From G051903925 sp051903925 (GTDB taxonomy: Bacteria > Pseudomonadota > Alphaproteobacteria > Zavarziniales > Zavarziniaceae): a stretch of DNA of 64,000 nt. Below, one piece after another: positions 18,125 to 25,110 of the stretch. Below the pieces are notes generated by a model. The model was not told the origin of the DNA, searched no databases, and saw only the letters and a list, made by a program, of their open reading frames with translations. Position numbers and translations under genes: made by a program. Location of the stretch: the NCBI RefSeq assembly GCF_051903925.1, contig NZ_CP173678.1, forward strand, positions 3,658,001 through 3,722,000, in the 5' to 3' direction. How positions within the stretch are numbered: position 1 is the stretch's first letter; each line of letters opens with the position of its first letter.

Positions 18125-18745
18125 TCAGGCCGGGCTGCGCTTCAGCGCCGTCAGGACCCCGGCGCCGAACAGGGCAACGGCGCCGCCACGGTTGAACCAG
18201 CGCAGGAAGCGGGGCGAGGCCAGCCGCTCGCGGAAGCGGCCGGCCAGCAGCACATAGGCCGCCGTGGCCAGCCCGGCCAGCGTCACCATCGTGACGCCCA
18301 GCACCAGCATCTGGGGCACCGCGGGCACGGATGGCGACAGGAACTGCGGCATGAACGCGACATAGAAGATGATGCTCTTGGGGTTCAGCGCGGTGACGAC
18401 AAACGCCTGCACCATCATGCGGCGTCCAGGCACGCCGTGCTCGACCGCGATCTGCTGCTCCGCGACCGGCGCCCGCCAGGACTGGATCGCCATCCAGATC
18501 AGGTAGGCCGCCCCCGCCAGCTTCAGGATCGTGAACAGCGTGGCCGAGGTCGCCAGGATGGCGCCGACGCCCAGGAAGCTCATCGTCATGGCGAAGGCGT
18601 CGCCCGCCATGACGCCCGGCACCACCCAGAGCGCGCGGCGCCCCCGGTTCAGGTCATGGCCCACGGCCAGAAGTGTCGTCGGCCCCGGCGTCAGGATCAG
18701 CGCCAGCGCCGCCGCGACAAAGGTCAGGTAGACGGTCAGGGTCAT
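18125..18745 (-). CDS. LysE/RhtB-family amino-acid exporter
   Basis: The 206-aa membrane protein has about six helices and the LysE signatures TPGPTTLLAVGHDLNRG near residues 20-36 and LNPKSIIFYVAFMPQF near 130. It would export an amino acid or derivative such as lysine, homoserine or threonine; the specificity cannot be told. Its ATG lies five bases after the stop of a second LysE gene on the same strand, so the two are probably co-transcribed. Confidence 0.9.
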   Translation of the reverse strand: MTLTVYLTFVAAALALILTPGPTTLLAVGHDLNRGRRALWVVPGVMAGDAFAMTMSFLGVGAILATSATLFTILKLAGAAYLIWMAIQSWRAPVAEQQIAVEHGVPGRRMMVQAFVVTALNPKSIIFYVAFMPQFLSPSVPAVPQMLVLGVTMVTLAGLATAAYVLLAGRFRERLASPRFLRWFNRGGAVALFGAGVLTALKRSPA

Positions 18746-18749
18746 CGGC

Positions 18750-19361
18750 TCAGCTTGCGGCGACGGCGGCCCCGGCGCCGATCAAGGCGGCCCCGGCACT
18801 GCGGTTGAGGATGCGCACGGCCCGGGCATTGACCAGCAGGCGGCGAACCCTGACCGCCGCGAAGGCATAGGTCCAGGTCACGACCAGCAGGACCAGGATC
18901 GTTGCGATCGCCAGTTCGAAGGCCGCCAGGGCCGTCGGGTGACTGGTATCGACGATGGTCGGCAGCAGCGCGAGGTAGAAGGCCATCGCCTTGGGATTGC
19001 CCAGCGACAGGGTCAGCCCGGACAGGAAGCTGCGCCAGGGCGCTTCCCTCAGCACCGGCGTGTCGGCGATCGCGTGCGCCGGCGCACGCCACAACTGCCA
19101 GCCCAGCCAGGCGAGATAGAGGCCGCCCAGGACCTTGACCACCATGAACAGCTCGCCCATCTGGCTGGCCAGCAGGGCCAGGCCGAACAGCGATGCCATC
19201 AGGTAGATCAGGTCGCTGACGATCAGCCCAAGCGACATCATCAGCCCGGCGTTCAGGCCAAAGCCCAGCGTTCGGGCGACGATGCCCACCACGCCGGGAC
19301 CCGGCGACGCCGCCGCCAGTCCCAAAGCCAGCGCATAGATGATCACGGATTCGAGCGACAT
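18750..19361 (-). CDS. LysE/RhtB-family amino-acid exporter (second copy)
   Basis: The 203-aa protein has about six membrane helices and LysE motifs ASPGPGVVGIVARTLGFG and LGNPKAMAFYLALLP. I chose the ATG at 19361; an upstream in-frame TTG would add five residues but lacks a better ribosome site. It is clearly diverged from its downstream neighbour, so the tandem pair is unlikely to be a recent duplication. It might pair with the downstream copy as a heteromer or have separate substrates. The monooxygenase gene upstream ends 57 bases earlier on the same strand. Confidence 0.88.
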   Translation of the reverse strand: MSLESVIIYALALGLAAASPGPGVVGIVARTLGFGLNAGLMMSLGLIVSDLIYLMASLFGLALLASQMGELFMVVKVLGGLYLAWLGWQLWRAPAHAIADTPVLREAPWRSFLSGLTLSLGNPKAMAFYLALLPTIVDTSHPTALAAFELAIATILVLLVVTWTYAFAAVRVRRLLVNARAVRILNRSAGAALIGAGAAVAAS

Positions 19362-19418
19362 CCCCAGACCCTGCAAAGACAGGACAATGGACCGCCGCCG
19401 AACTTTCTACGGATCGGT

Positions 19419-20741
19419 TCAGAATTCGAGAAGATTGTCCCTGAACTGCTCGAACGCATAGCTGCTGCGCACCAGGCGCCGCTTCTGCAACGCCGGCACC
19501 AGGCCGTCCGCGATATCGGCAACCGAACGCCGGCTGGTGTCCGGCTGGGTGATCAGGAAGCCGTCGCCACCTGCCTCCGCCATGATCTCGCCCATGCGGT
19601 CCGCCACCTGCTCCGGTGTGCCGACCAGGCGGATAGAACGGCCGCCTCCGTCAAAGCCGGCCATCGCCTCGCGCAGGGTGCGGTCGCCGGCAAAGCGGCG
19701 AAACTCGTCCAGGCTGGCCTGGTGGCCATTGGTGCGCAGGTCCAGCTGGCTGACCGGCGTGTCGCGGTCCAGCGCGCCAAAGTCGATGTTGGTGATCTTG
19801 CCAAAGAAGGCCAGCTGAACGTCGACCTGGGCGGCGCGTCGCTCCAGCCGCTCCTGCTCCAGGCGCAGCGCCTCCGTCTCGGACCCCGCGACGATGGGGG
19901 TTACCAGGAAGAGCAGCTTGCACGAGGCGGGATCGCGGCCATGGCCCTTCAGCCGGCGACGCACGTCGTCGCGATAGGCCCTCATACCCTCGACCCCCTT
20001 GGCACTGGCCACGATGGTGTCGGCGTGCGCGGCGGCAAAGGCCCTGCCCCGGTCCGACCCGCCGGCCTGCGCGATGACCGGACGCCCCTGTGGGCAAGGT
20101 CCGGCATTCAGGGGGCCGCGGGACTTGAAGTATTTCCCGGCGAAGTCGATCGCCTTGACCTTGTCGGGATCGACCAGGACGCCGGTCTCGCGGTCGGCCA
20201 CCATGGCGCCCGGCTGCCAGCCGTCCCACAGGCCATAGACCACCTCCATGAACTCCTCCGCCATCTCGTAGCGCAGGTCATGCTCGGGCATGCCGTCCAG
20301 GCCGAAATTGCGCGCAGCAAAGTCCGAGGAGCCGGTGACCATGTTCCAGCCGATGCGCCCGGCCGAAACCTGGTCCAGTGTCGCCACCAGGCGCGCCAGC
20401 AGATAGGGCGGATAGGCGAAGGTGGCAAAGGTCGGCACGATGCCGATCCGGCTGGTGGCATTCGCCATCAGCGTGGCGATCACGGACGGATCCTGCCGCG
20501 GCACCGCGATGCCGTTCCTGAGATAGATGTCGCGACGACCCTGGAAGCTTTCGCCGATATAGGAGCTGTCCTCGATCAGGACATAGTCGAAGCACGCCCG
20601 TTCCAGCGCGCGTCCCAGATCGATGAACAGGTCCGGCTTCATCCACTCCTGGCCGATGTTTCCGGTCCAGTCCTGGTTCCAGGCCTGGACGCTGGAGCCC
20701 TGGAGAAACCAGCCGAGATGGAACCGCCGATCCTGCGTCAT
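19419..20741 (-). CDS. Flavin-dependent monooxygenase, NtaA/SnaA/DszA (LLM) family
   Basis: The 440-aa protein starts at MTQDRRFHLGWF and matches the reduced-flavin-dependent class of nitrilotriacetate, dibenzothiophene-sulfone and related monooxygenases. Recognisable stretches are VSAGRIGWNMVTG, YEMAEEFMEVVYGLWDGW, FKSRGPLNAGPCPQGRPV and the C-terminal VGTPEQVADRMGEIM. Such enzymes need FMNH2 from a separate reductase, and none lies nearby. The substrate is unknown; aminopolycarboxylates, sulfonates or sulfides are typical. A perfect 14-bp palindrome lies 22 bases upstream of the start codon. Confidence 0.9.
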   Translation of the reverse strand: MTQDRRFHLGWFLQGSSVQAWNQDWTGNIGQEWMKPDLFIDLGRALERACFDYVLIEDSSYIGESFQGRRDIYLRNGIAVPRQDPSVIATLMANATSRIGIVPTFATFAYPPYLLARLVATLDQVSAGRIGWNMVTGSSDFAARNFGLDGMPEHDLRYEMAEEFMEVVYGLWDGWQPGAMVADRETGVLVDPDKVKAIDFAGKYFKSRGPLNAGPCPQGRPVIAQAGGSDRGRAFAAAHADTIVASAKGVEGMRAYRDDVRRRLKGHGRDPASCKLLFLVTPIVAGSETEALRLEQERLERRAAQVDVQLAFFGKITNIDFGALDRDTPVSQLDLRTNGHQASLDEFRRFAGDRTLREAMAGFDGGGRSIRLVGTPEQVADRMGEIMAEAGGDGFLITQPDTSRRSVADIADGLVPALQKRRLVRSSYAFEQFRDNLLEF

Positions 20742-20762
20742 GCTTTCATCGCCCCCAGATGA

Positions 20763-20776
20763 CGGAGTCGACTCCG
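20763..20776. promoter_or_regulatory. 14-bp perfect palindrome upstream of the monooxygenase gene
   Basis: CGGAGTCGACTCCG is a perfect palindrome in the 135-bp divergent gap between the monooxygenase (minus) and motB (plus). Its position just upstream of the monooxygenase start suits a repressor operator. No regulator gene is adjacent, so the function is inferred from symmetry and position only. Confidence 0.35.
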
Positions 20777-20876
20777 CCTCAACCGCTAAGTCGATGTTAA
20801 CCAACCCCGCCCCATCCTGCACAAGGACGCGAAGGGCCAGCCCCCGTGTCGCATCGGCGCAGGCAGCGGAACGGTC

Positions 20877-21890
20877 ATGGCAGCGGCCAACGACGCAAGA
20901 CCCATCATCGTCAAGAAGGTCAAGAAGATCGCGGGCGGTCACCATGGTGGCGCCTGGAAGGTGGCCTATGCCGACTTCGTGACCGCGATGATGGCCTTCT
21001 TCCTGCTGCTGTGGCTGCTGAACGCGACGACGGAGGAACAGCGCAACGGCATCGCCAACTATTTCGCGCCGGCAGCACCCACCGCCTCGCCCTCGGGCTC
21101 CGGCGGGGTCGGCGGCGGCCAGTCGATCAGCCAGGAAGGCTCCAACAACGCCGGCGGCCAGCCCGTCGTCGTGATGGCCCTGGCGCCCGAGACGCCGGCC
21201 GAGAGCGGCGAGGAAGCGACCGGCGAGCAGAACACGGGCCAGGCGAGCTCTGGCGAGAATTCATCCGCCGTCGCGACGCCAGCACCTGGCGACGCAAATG
21301 CGTTGAGCGACGAGCAGCTCCAGATGGAAATGGCCAAGCGCGAGCAGGCGCGCTTCGAGGCCGCGGCCCAGCAGATCCGCCAGGCCATCCAGGACATGCC
21401 TGAACTGGCCGCGATCTCGAACCAGATCGCCGTCGACGTGACGCCGGAGGGCATGCGCATCCAGCTGGTCGACAACGAGCGGTCGTCGATGTTCCAGTCG
21501 GGCAAGGCCGTGATGTCTGGCGCCACGCGGGCCCTGATGGACAAGGTCGCCGCCATCGTGAACCGCCTGCCTAACCGCATCTCGATCGCAGGCCACACCG
21601 ACAGCTCGCCCTATCGCACGGACGCCGGATACTCCAACTGGGAGCTGAGCGCCGACCGCGCCAACGCGACGCGGCGCGAGCTGCTGTCCGCTGGCGTGCC
21701 GTCGAACCGGATCTACCAGGTTACGGGCAAGGCCGACTCCGAGCCGCTGCTGCCCGACAGCCCCCGCGACCCCAGCAACCGCCGGATCTCGATTGTCCTC
21801 CTGCGGGAGGCGCCGGTCGCACCGCCGGCCCCTGCCCAGGAGACGGGTCCGGCCCCCGGGGTCGGCGCCGCGCCGCCCGTGCCGCGCTAG
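20877..21890 (+). CDS. motB: Flagellar motor stator protein MotB
   Basis: The 337-aa protein has the MotB N-terminus IVKKVKKIAGGHHGGAWKVAYADF, the proton-channel aspartate D33 and a single membrane helix (AMMAFFLLLWLLN). A Ser/Ala/Glu-rich linker leads to a C-terminal OmpA-like peptidoglycan-binding domain (about 185-310) with AGHTDSSPYR, NWELSADRANATRREL and SNRRISIVL. It anchors the stator to the wall while conducting protons with MotA. No motA is adjacent, although motA and motB usually sit together. Confidence 0.93.
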   Translation: MAAANDARPIIVKKVKKIAGGHHGGAWKVAYADFVTAMMAFFLLLWLLNATTEEQRNGIANYFAPAAPTASPSGSGGVGGGQSISQEGSNNAGGQPVVVMALAPETPAESGEEATGEQNTGQASSGENSSAVATPAPGDANALSDEQLQMEMAKREQARFEAAAQQIRQAIQDMPELAAISNQIAVDVTPEGMRIQLVDNERSSMFQSGKAVMSGATRALMDKVAAIVNRLPNRISIAGHTDSSPYRTDAGYSNWELSADRANATRRELLSAGVPSNRIYQVTGKADSEPLLPDSPRDPSNRRISIVLLREAPVAPPAPAQETGPAPGVGAAPPVPR

Positions 21891-21993
21891 AGCGTTTTGA
21901 AGTCAGGTGGATTCACCTGACGACTCGCAAAACGCGGCAAATCAATAATTTAGAGCGAACTGCGTGAACGGAAGCGAACGCAACTCGCTCTAG
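21887..21993. repeat. Palindromic intergenic repeat element, about 107 bp
   Basis: The outer arms CTAGAGCG (21887-21894) and CGCTCTAG (21986-21993) are exact inverted repeats. Inside, GCGTTTT (21892-21898) pairs with AAAACGC (21929-21935) around a hairpin GTCAGGTG (21902-21909) / CACCTGAC (21914-21921). A second stem covers TAGAGCGAACTGCGT and ACGCAACTCGCTCTA (two mismatches). The AGAGCGTTTT...AAAACGC...AGAGC layout matches repeats I know to be widespread in alphaproteobacterial intergenic regions. It overlaps the motB stop codon on one side and the stop codon of the small peptide gene on the other, so it may act as a two-way terminator. Confidence 0.85.
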
Positions 21994-22139
21994 GAGCCGA
22001 ACGTTCCGTCGGTGTTCTGGGTGAACTGCGCCTCCGCTTCCGCCATCGGAATCCGGCTGACCAACGGGCACTCCCAGACCTCCAGCCCGATCGCGGCAGA
22101 GCGCTCGATTGGCAGATCCGGCCCGGTCTCGTCTTCCAT
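21990..22139 (-). CDS. Small peptide, candidate kinase-linked RiPP-like precursor
   Basis: The ATG form encodes 49 residues. In-frame TTG (22196) and GTG (22190) codons would extend it to 68 or 66 residues, and the TTG overlaps the stop region of the upstream GNAT gene. The C-terminal half carries a W..P.V..I.M spacing (WECPLVSRIPMAEAE) like the Y/W..P.L..L.V leader signature of paeninodin-type lasso precursors. However, the T and G that define the lasso cleavage site are replaced by A and Q. The chain ends in DGTFGS with a C-terminal serine. An HprK-like kinase is encoded two genes upstream on the same strand. The assignment is a hypothesis; it may be an unrelated small protein. Confidence 0.5.
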   Translation of the reverse strand: MEDETGPDLPIERSAAIGLEVWECPLVSRIPMAEAEAQFTQNTDGTFGS

Positions 22140-22192
22140 GCTCGCGGCTTTCGGTTGTTCCGTCCCGAGATTAGTCAGGGGGCGTGGCACGT

Positions 22193-22828
22193 TCAATTGC
22201 CGGTGCAGCCTGCGACATCGTGAAAGCGCAGCAGGATGACGCGGTCGTGGATCACCTTCGGCACCGGGCGGAAACCATGGGCGAGGTAGAAGCCCCGAAC
22301 CTCATGGTCGATGGCCAGGACCAGCATGGCCAAGGCTCCCTGCCCTGCGCCAAGCGTCGCAGCCTCGGCAATCGCATGGCGCAGCAGCCGGGCACCCAGG
22401 CCCTGGCCTTGGCCGCTTCGCGCCACCGCCAACTGGTTGAGCCAGACGACCGGAATCGCGGGCCCGCCCCCCCTGCCCACGTCGGCGGCCTGCACGATCC
22501 CCGTCCCCAGGCCATAGAAGCCGAGCGGCCGGCCATCCTGAACCACGCGGTATGGCCGCCTGATATGGCCGTTCTCCTCAGTCGCTCCTTTGGCGCAGGC
22601 CTTGGCATGGGCCTTGTCCAGCACCGGCACGCCGCAGGTGAAGCCGTCCGGGTCGGTCCCCGCGCGGAGCGGCTGTGGCCCGTCCGGCCCCGCCCAGGGC
22701 GGTGTCGCCAGGAACCGGCGAAGGGCGTCCGGCGGCGGCAGGGGCGCGCGGAGCAGCGCCTGAAACAGCAGCCAGCCAGGCCGCGCCAGCGACAGGACGC
22801 GATTGGGGGGCACGGCCGGCTGGGTCAC
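22193..22828 (-). CDS. GNAT-family N-acetyltransferase
   Basis: The 211-aa protein has about 55 N-terminal residues of unclear relation, followed by a GNAT domain resembling the TacT-like subgroup: FTCGVPVLDKAHAKA, RPLGFYGLGTG, the strand VVWLNQLAV, the acetyl-CoA pyrophosphate loop ARSGQGQGLGARLL and FYLAHGF. It is expected to acetylate an amine, but its acceptor is unknown. No antitoxin-type DNA-binding partner is adjacent, so a toxin role is not supported. The GTG start overlaps the stop of the HprK-like gene as GTGA, indicating translational coupling. Confidence 0.82.
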   Translation of the reverse strand: MTQPAVPPNRVLSLARPGWLLFQALLRAPLPPPDALRRFLATPPWAGPDGPQPLRAGTDPDGFTCGVPVLDKAHAKACAKGATEENGHIRRPYRVVQDGRPLGFYGLGTGIVQAADVGRGGGPAIPVVWLNQLAVARSGQGQGLGARLLRHAIAEAATLGAGQGALAMLVLAIDHEVRGFYLAHGFRPVPKVIHDRVILLRFHDVAGCTGN

Positions 22829-23742
22829 GACGCGTCCGCGAAGTGGTCGCCGATCCGGCGTGCCTCATGCTCCAGCACGTCGAAGCCCCAGGCGCGCTGC
22901 GCGCGATACATGTCCATGTGCCGCAGGGCACCCGTGACCTGACGGAACAGGGCCTGCTGCAGGCCCAGCGGCGCCACGAACTGGTTGCGGTAGCACTGCG
23001 CGAACAGCGTCGAAAAGGCCTCTCGACCGGAAAGGCGATGCTGCCCCGGCGCAGCGCCCGTCTCCGCACGATCCAGGATGTAGATGCGGCGCAAGGGGTG
23101 CGGCCCGCCCTTGACTGCAACCTGAAGAGGCAGCTGGTACTTGGCCAGGCTGTCGTGCACCGGCTCCAGCGTCGCGGGGTCGTGCCCCAGGGACAGGGCA
23201 GCATCCGCCCACAGCTTGATTCGCGGCAGCCCTGGCCAGGCCCAGGGCCGGCCGTCGGCATCGAAGGAGATGACGCAGACGTCGTCGCACAGGATGGGAT
23301 AGCCGCTGCGCTGGAAATGGGCAGCGAGCGTCGACTTGCCGGCGCCCGACGGCCCGGCGAAAGCGATGGCCTGTCCTGCGGCCACGATCGCATTGGCGTG
23401 CAGCGGCAGCAGTCCGCGGAGATAGCACAACGCCCCCAGGGCAGAGCCGAGCAGGTGCAGACGCAGGTTGCGCCATGAAACCCCCGGCACCGGGGTTACC
23501 ACGATCGCCCCACGCGTGATCAGGAAGTGGCCCAGGCCCTCAAGGGCAAAGGCAGCGCCCCGCCCTGCCGGTGCAAAGCGGACGCTGGCGCAGGGTGCCG
23601 CGGGCGCCAGGCTGACGGTCACGTCCGCGGCGGCATCCGAGTGCTCTGCCGCTTCGGCAATCTCAGGCAGTTCCAGGTCCGCCTGGATCACCAGCCCGAA
23701 ACAGCGATAGCGCCAGTAACCCTCGACCTCAGATGGGGGCAA
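22825..23742 (-). CDS. HPr-kinase-like P-loop protein
   Basis: The roughly 305-aa protein has an N-terminal domain opening YWRYRCFGLVIQADLELPEI, then a P-loop domain with Walker A GPSGAGKSTLAAHF and a Walker B-like ILCDDVCVI. It ends in a helical region with FSTLFAQCYRNQFVAP. This is the HprK-related family often found with lasso-peptide and related modification genes, not the bifunctional HPr kinase/phosphorylase of the PTS. I place the start at a TTG overlapping the stop of the upstream oxidase gene by 14 bases; no ATG or GTG gives a sensible N-terminus. Its likely activity is ATP-dependent phosphorylation of a peptide or protein. Confidence 0.8.
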   Translation of the reverse strand: MPPSEVEGYWRYRCFGLVIQADLELPEIAEAAEHSDAAADVTVSLAPAAPCASVRFAPAGRGAAFALEGLGHFLITRGAIVVTPVPGVSWRNLRLHLLGSALGALCYLRGLLPLHANAIVAAGQAIAFAGPSGAGKSTLAAHFQRSGYPILCDDVCVISFDADGRPWAWPGLPRIKLWADAALSLGHDPATLEPVHDSLAKYQLPLQVAVKGGPHPLRRIYILDRAETGAAPGQHRLSGREAFSTLFAQCYRNQFVAPLGLQQALFRQVTGALRHMDMYRAQRAWGFDVLEHEARRIGDHFADAS

Positions 23743-25015
23743 GGTCGCGCATCCGGGAATAGAGCGTCGCGGCGACCAGCAGCGGCATGCGCAGGGCACG
23801 GCCGCCGGGAAAGTTCCGGTGGGGAATGCGGGCAAAGACGTCGAAGCGCTCGGCCGTGCCGGCGATCGCCTCGGCCACCAGCTTGCCGCCCAGGTTGGCT
23901 AGCGCGATGCCGTGTCCGGAATAGCCTTGCGCGAAATAGACGTTGGGTGCCGCCCGGCCGAAATGCGGCAGACGGTTCATGGTGATGGCGACAAGTCCGC
24001 CCCAGACCGAGTGCACGCGCACGTCGCGCAGGCTGGGGAAGGTGTTCAGCATGCGCCGCCGCATGGACCGCGCCAGGCTCAGCGGCTCCGCCGTCGAGTA
24101 GGACACGCGTCCGCCAAACAGCATCCGCCAGTCCGCCGACAGGCGGAAATAGTCAAGCACGAAATTGGTGTCCGAAATGCAGACGTTCGACGGCAGCAGG
24201 TCTAGCGCCCGCTCCTGCCCCAGCGGCTCCGTCGCCAGGACATAGGTGCCGACCGGCATGACCTTGGGCCGGATACCGGGGTCCAGGCGGTCCAGATAGG
24301 CATTGCCGGCCAGCAGTGCATGGCGCGCGCGGACCACGCCGCCCGCCGTGCGCAGCGTCACCACCGGTCCCGCCTCGACCCCGGTCACGCGGCTGTGCTC
24401 GAACACCCGGGCGCCCGCGGCCTCGGCGGCGGCGGCAAGGCCGAGGGCGAGGTTCAGGGGGTGCAGGTGGCCGCTCAGGCTGTCGTACCAGCCGCCATGG
24501 AACCGCTCCGTCCGCACATGGGCCGCCAGCGCGTGGCGGTCGAGCATGGTTCGGCCCTGATGGTCATAGCGGGTCGCCAGAAGTTCGGCCTCCGCCCTCA
24601 GCCCCGCGAGGTGGCCGCGACTGGTCGCCGCAAGGACCGCGCCGGGATGGAAGTCGCACGCAATCGCATGGCGCGCGATCCGCTCGCGGACCAATGTCAC
24701 CGCCTCGACCGACATGTCCCACAGCGCCCGCGCATCGGCGCGGCCGACCAGGGCCTCCACCTTGCCCATGCCGGGATTGAGGCCGTCCAGCATCTGGCCG
24801 CCATTGCGCCCCGATGCGCCCCAGCCGGCGCGCTCGGCCTCGAGCACGGCGACGGAATAACCGCGCTGCGCCAGTTCAAGCGCCGCGGAGAGACCCGTAT
24901 AGCCGCCGCCGACGATGCCGACATCGACGTCGAGCGCCTCCTGAAGGCTCGGCCGGCCACAGACACCGACGGCAGAGTCGGTATAGTATGATGGCGTGTA
25001 GGCGGACATGCTCAT
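23729..25015 (-). CDS. FAD-dependent amine oxidoreductase, PuuB/OrdL-like
   Basis: The 428-aa enzyme has the FAD-binding motif VGIVGGGYTGLSAALELAQRGY near residues 32-53 and WGASGRNGGQMLDGLNPG, characteristic of gamma-glutamylputrescine oxidase and related amino-acid oxidases. The C-terminal NVYFAQGYSGHGIALANL is also conserved. It probably oxidises an amine or amino acid with release of H2O2. An ATG two codons downstream (25009) is an alternative start. It is the first gene of a packed four-gene set with the HprK-like protein, the GNAT and the small peptide, and it diverges from bpt. Confidence 0.88.
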   Translation of the reverse strand: MSMSAYTPSYYTDSAVGVCGRPSLQEALDVDVGIVGGGYTGLSAALELAQRGYSVAVLEAERAGWGASGRNGGQMLDGLNPGMGKVEALVGRADARALWDMSVEAVTLVRERIARHAIACDFHPGAVLAATSRGHLAGLRAEAELLATRYDHQGRTMLDRHALAAHVRTERFHGGWYDSLSGHLHPLNLALGLAAAAEAAGARVFEHSRVTGVEAGPVVTLRTAGGVVRARHALLAGNAYLDRLDPGIRPKVMPVGTYVLATEPLGQERALDLLPSNVCISDTNFVLDYFRLSADWRMLFGGRVSYSTAEPLSLARSMRRRMLNTFPSLRDVRVHSVWGGLVAITMNRLPHFGRAAPNVYFAQGYSGHGIALANLGGKLVAEAIAGTAERFDVFARIPHRNFPGGRALRMPLLVAATLYSRMRDLAPI

Positions 25016-25024
25016 GCTCTGGCG

Positions 25025-25052
25025 ACCATAGGATGACGCAGATCCTGGTCAA
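25025..25052 (-). promoter_or_regulatory. Predicted sigma70 promoter of the amine oxidoreductase operon
   Basis: On the minus strand, TTGACC (25052-25047) is followed by a 16-bp spacer and TATGGT (25030-25025), ten bases before the ATG at 25015. Transcription would start almost at the start codon, so the mRNA may be nearly leaderless, or the ATG at 25009 may be used. Confidence 0.45.
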
Positions 25053-25056
25053 GGCG

Positions 25057-25085
25057 TTGACATCTGCCCGCCCCAGGCCGTGAAT
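25057..25085 (+). promoter_or_regulatory. Predicted sigma70 promoter of bpt
   Basis: TTGACA (25057-25062) is a perfect -35 box, followed by 17 bp and GTGAAT (25080-25085), a weak -10. The bpt GTG lies 26 bases on. The -35 box is back to back with that of the divergent operon, giving the inverted repeat GTCAA-GGCG-TTGAC. Confidence 0.4.
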
Positions 25086-25110
25086 CGCAGGCGGACAAGA
25101 CCCGATCCCC

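Noticed and set aside
18125..19361. Recent tandem duplication of LysE genes
   Set aside because: The two proteins share only family motifs and differ widely elsewhere, so an old paralogy or separate origin is more likely.
22193..22828. GNAT protein as toxin of a toxin-antitoxin pair
   Set aside because: The GNAT domain looks TacT-like, but no ribbon-helix-helix antitoxin gene precedes it; it is coupled to the HprK-like gene instead.
21990..25015. A complete lasso-peptide cluster
   Set aside because: No leader protease, PqqD-like or Asn-synthetase-like cyclase gene is present, and the precursor lacks the Thr/Gly cleavage pair. Only the kinase-like gene and a leader-like peptide remain.
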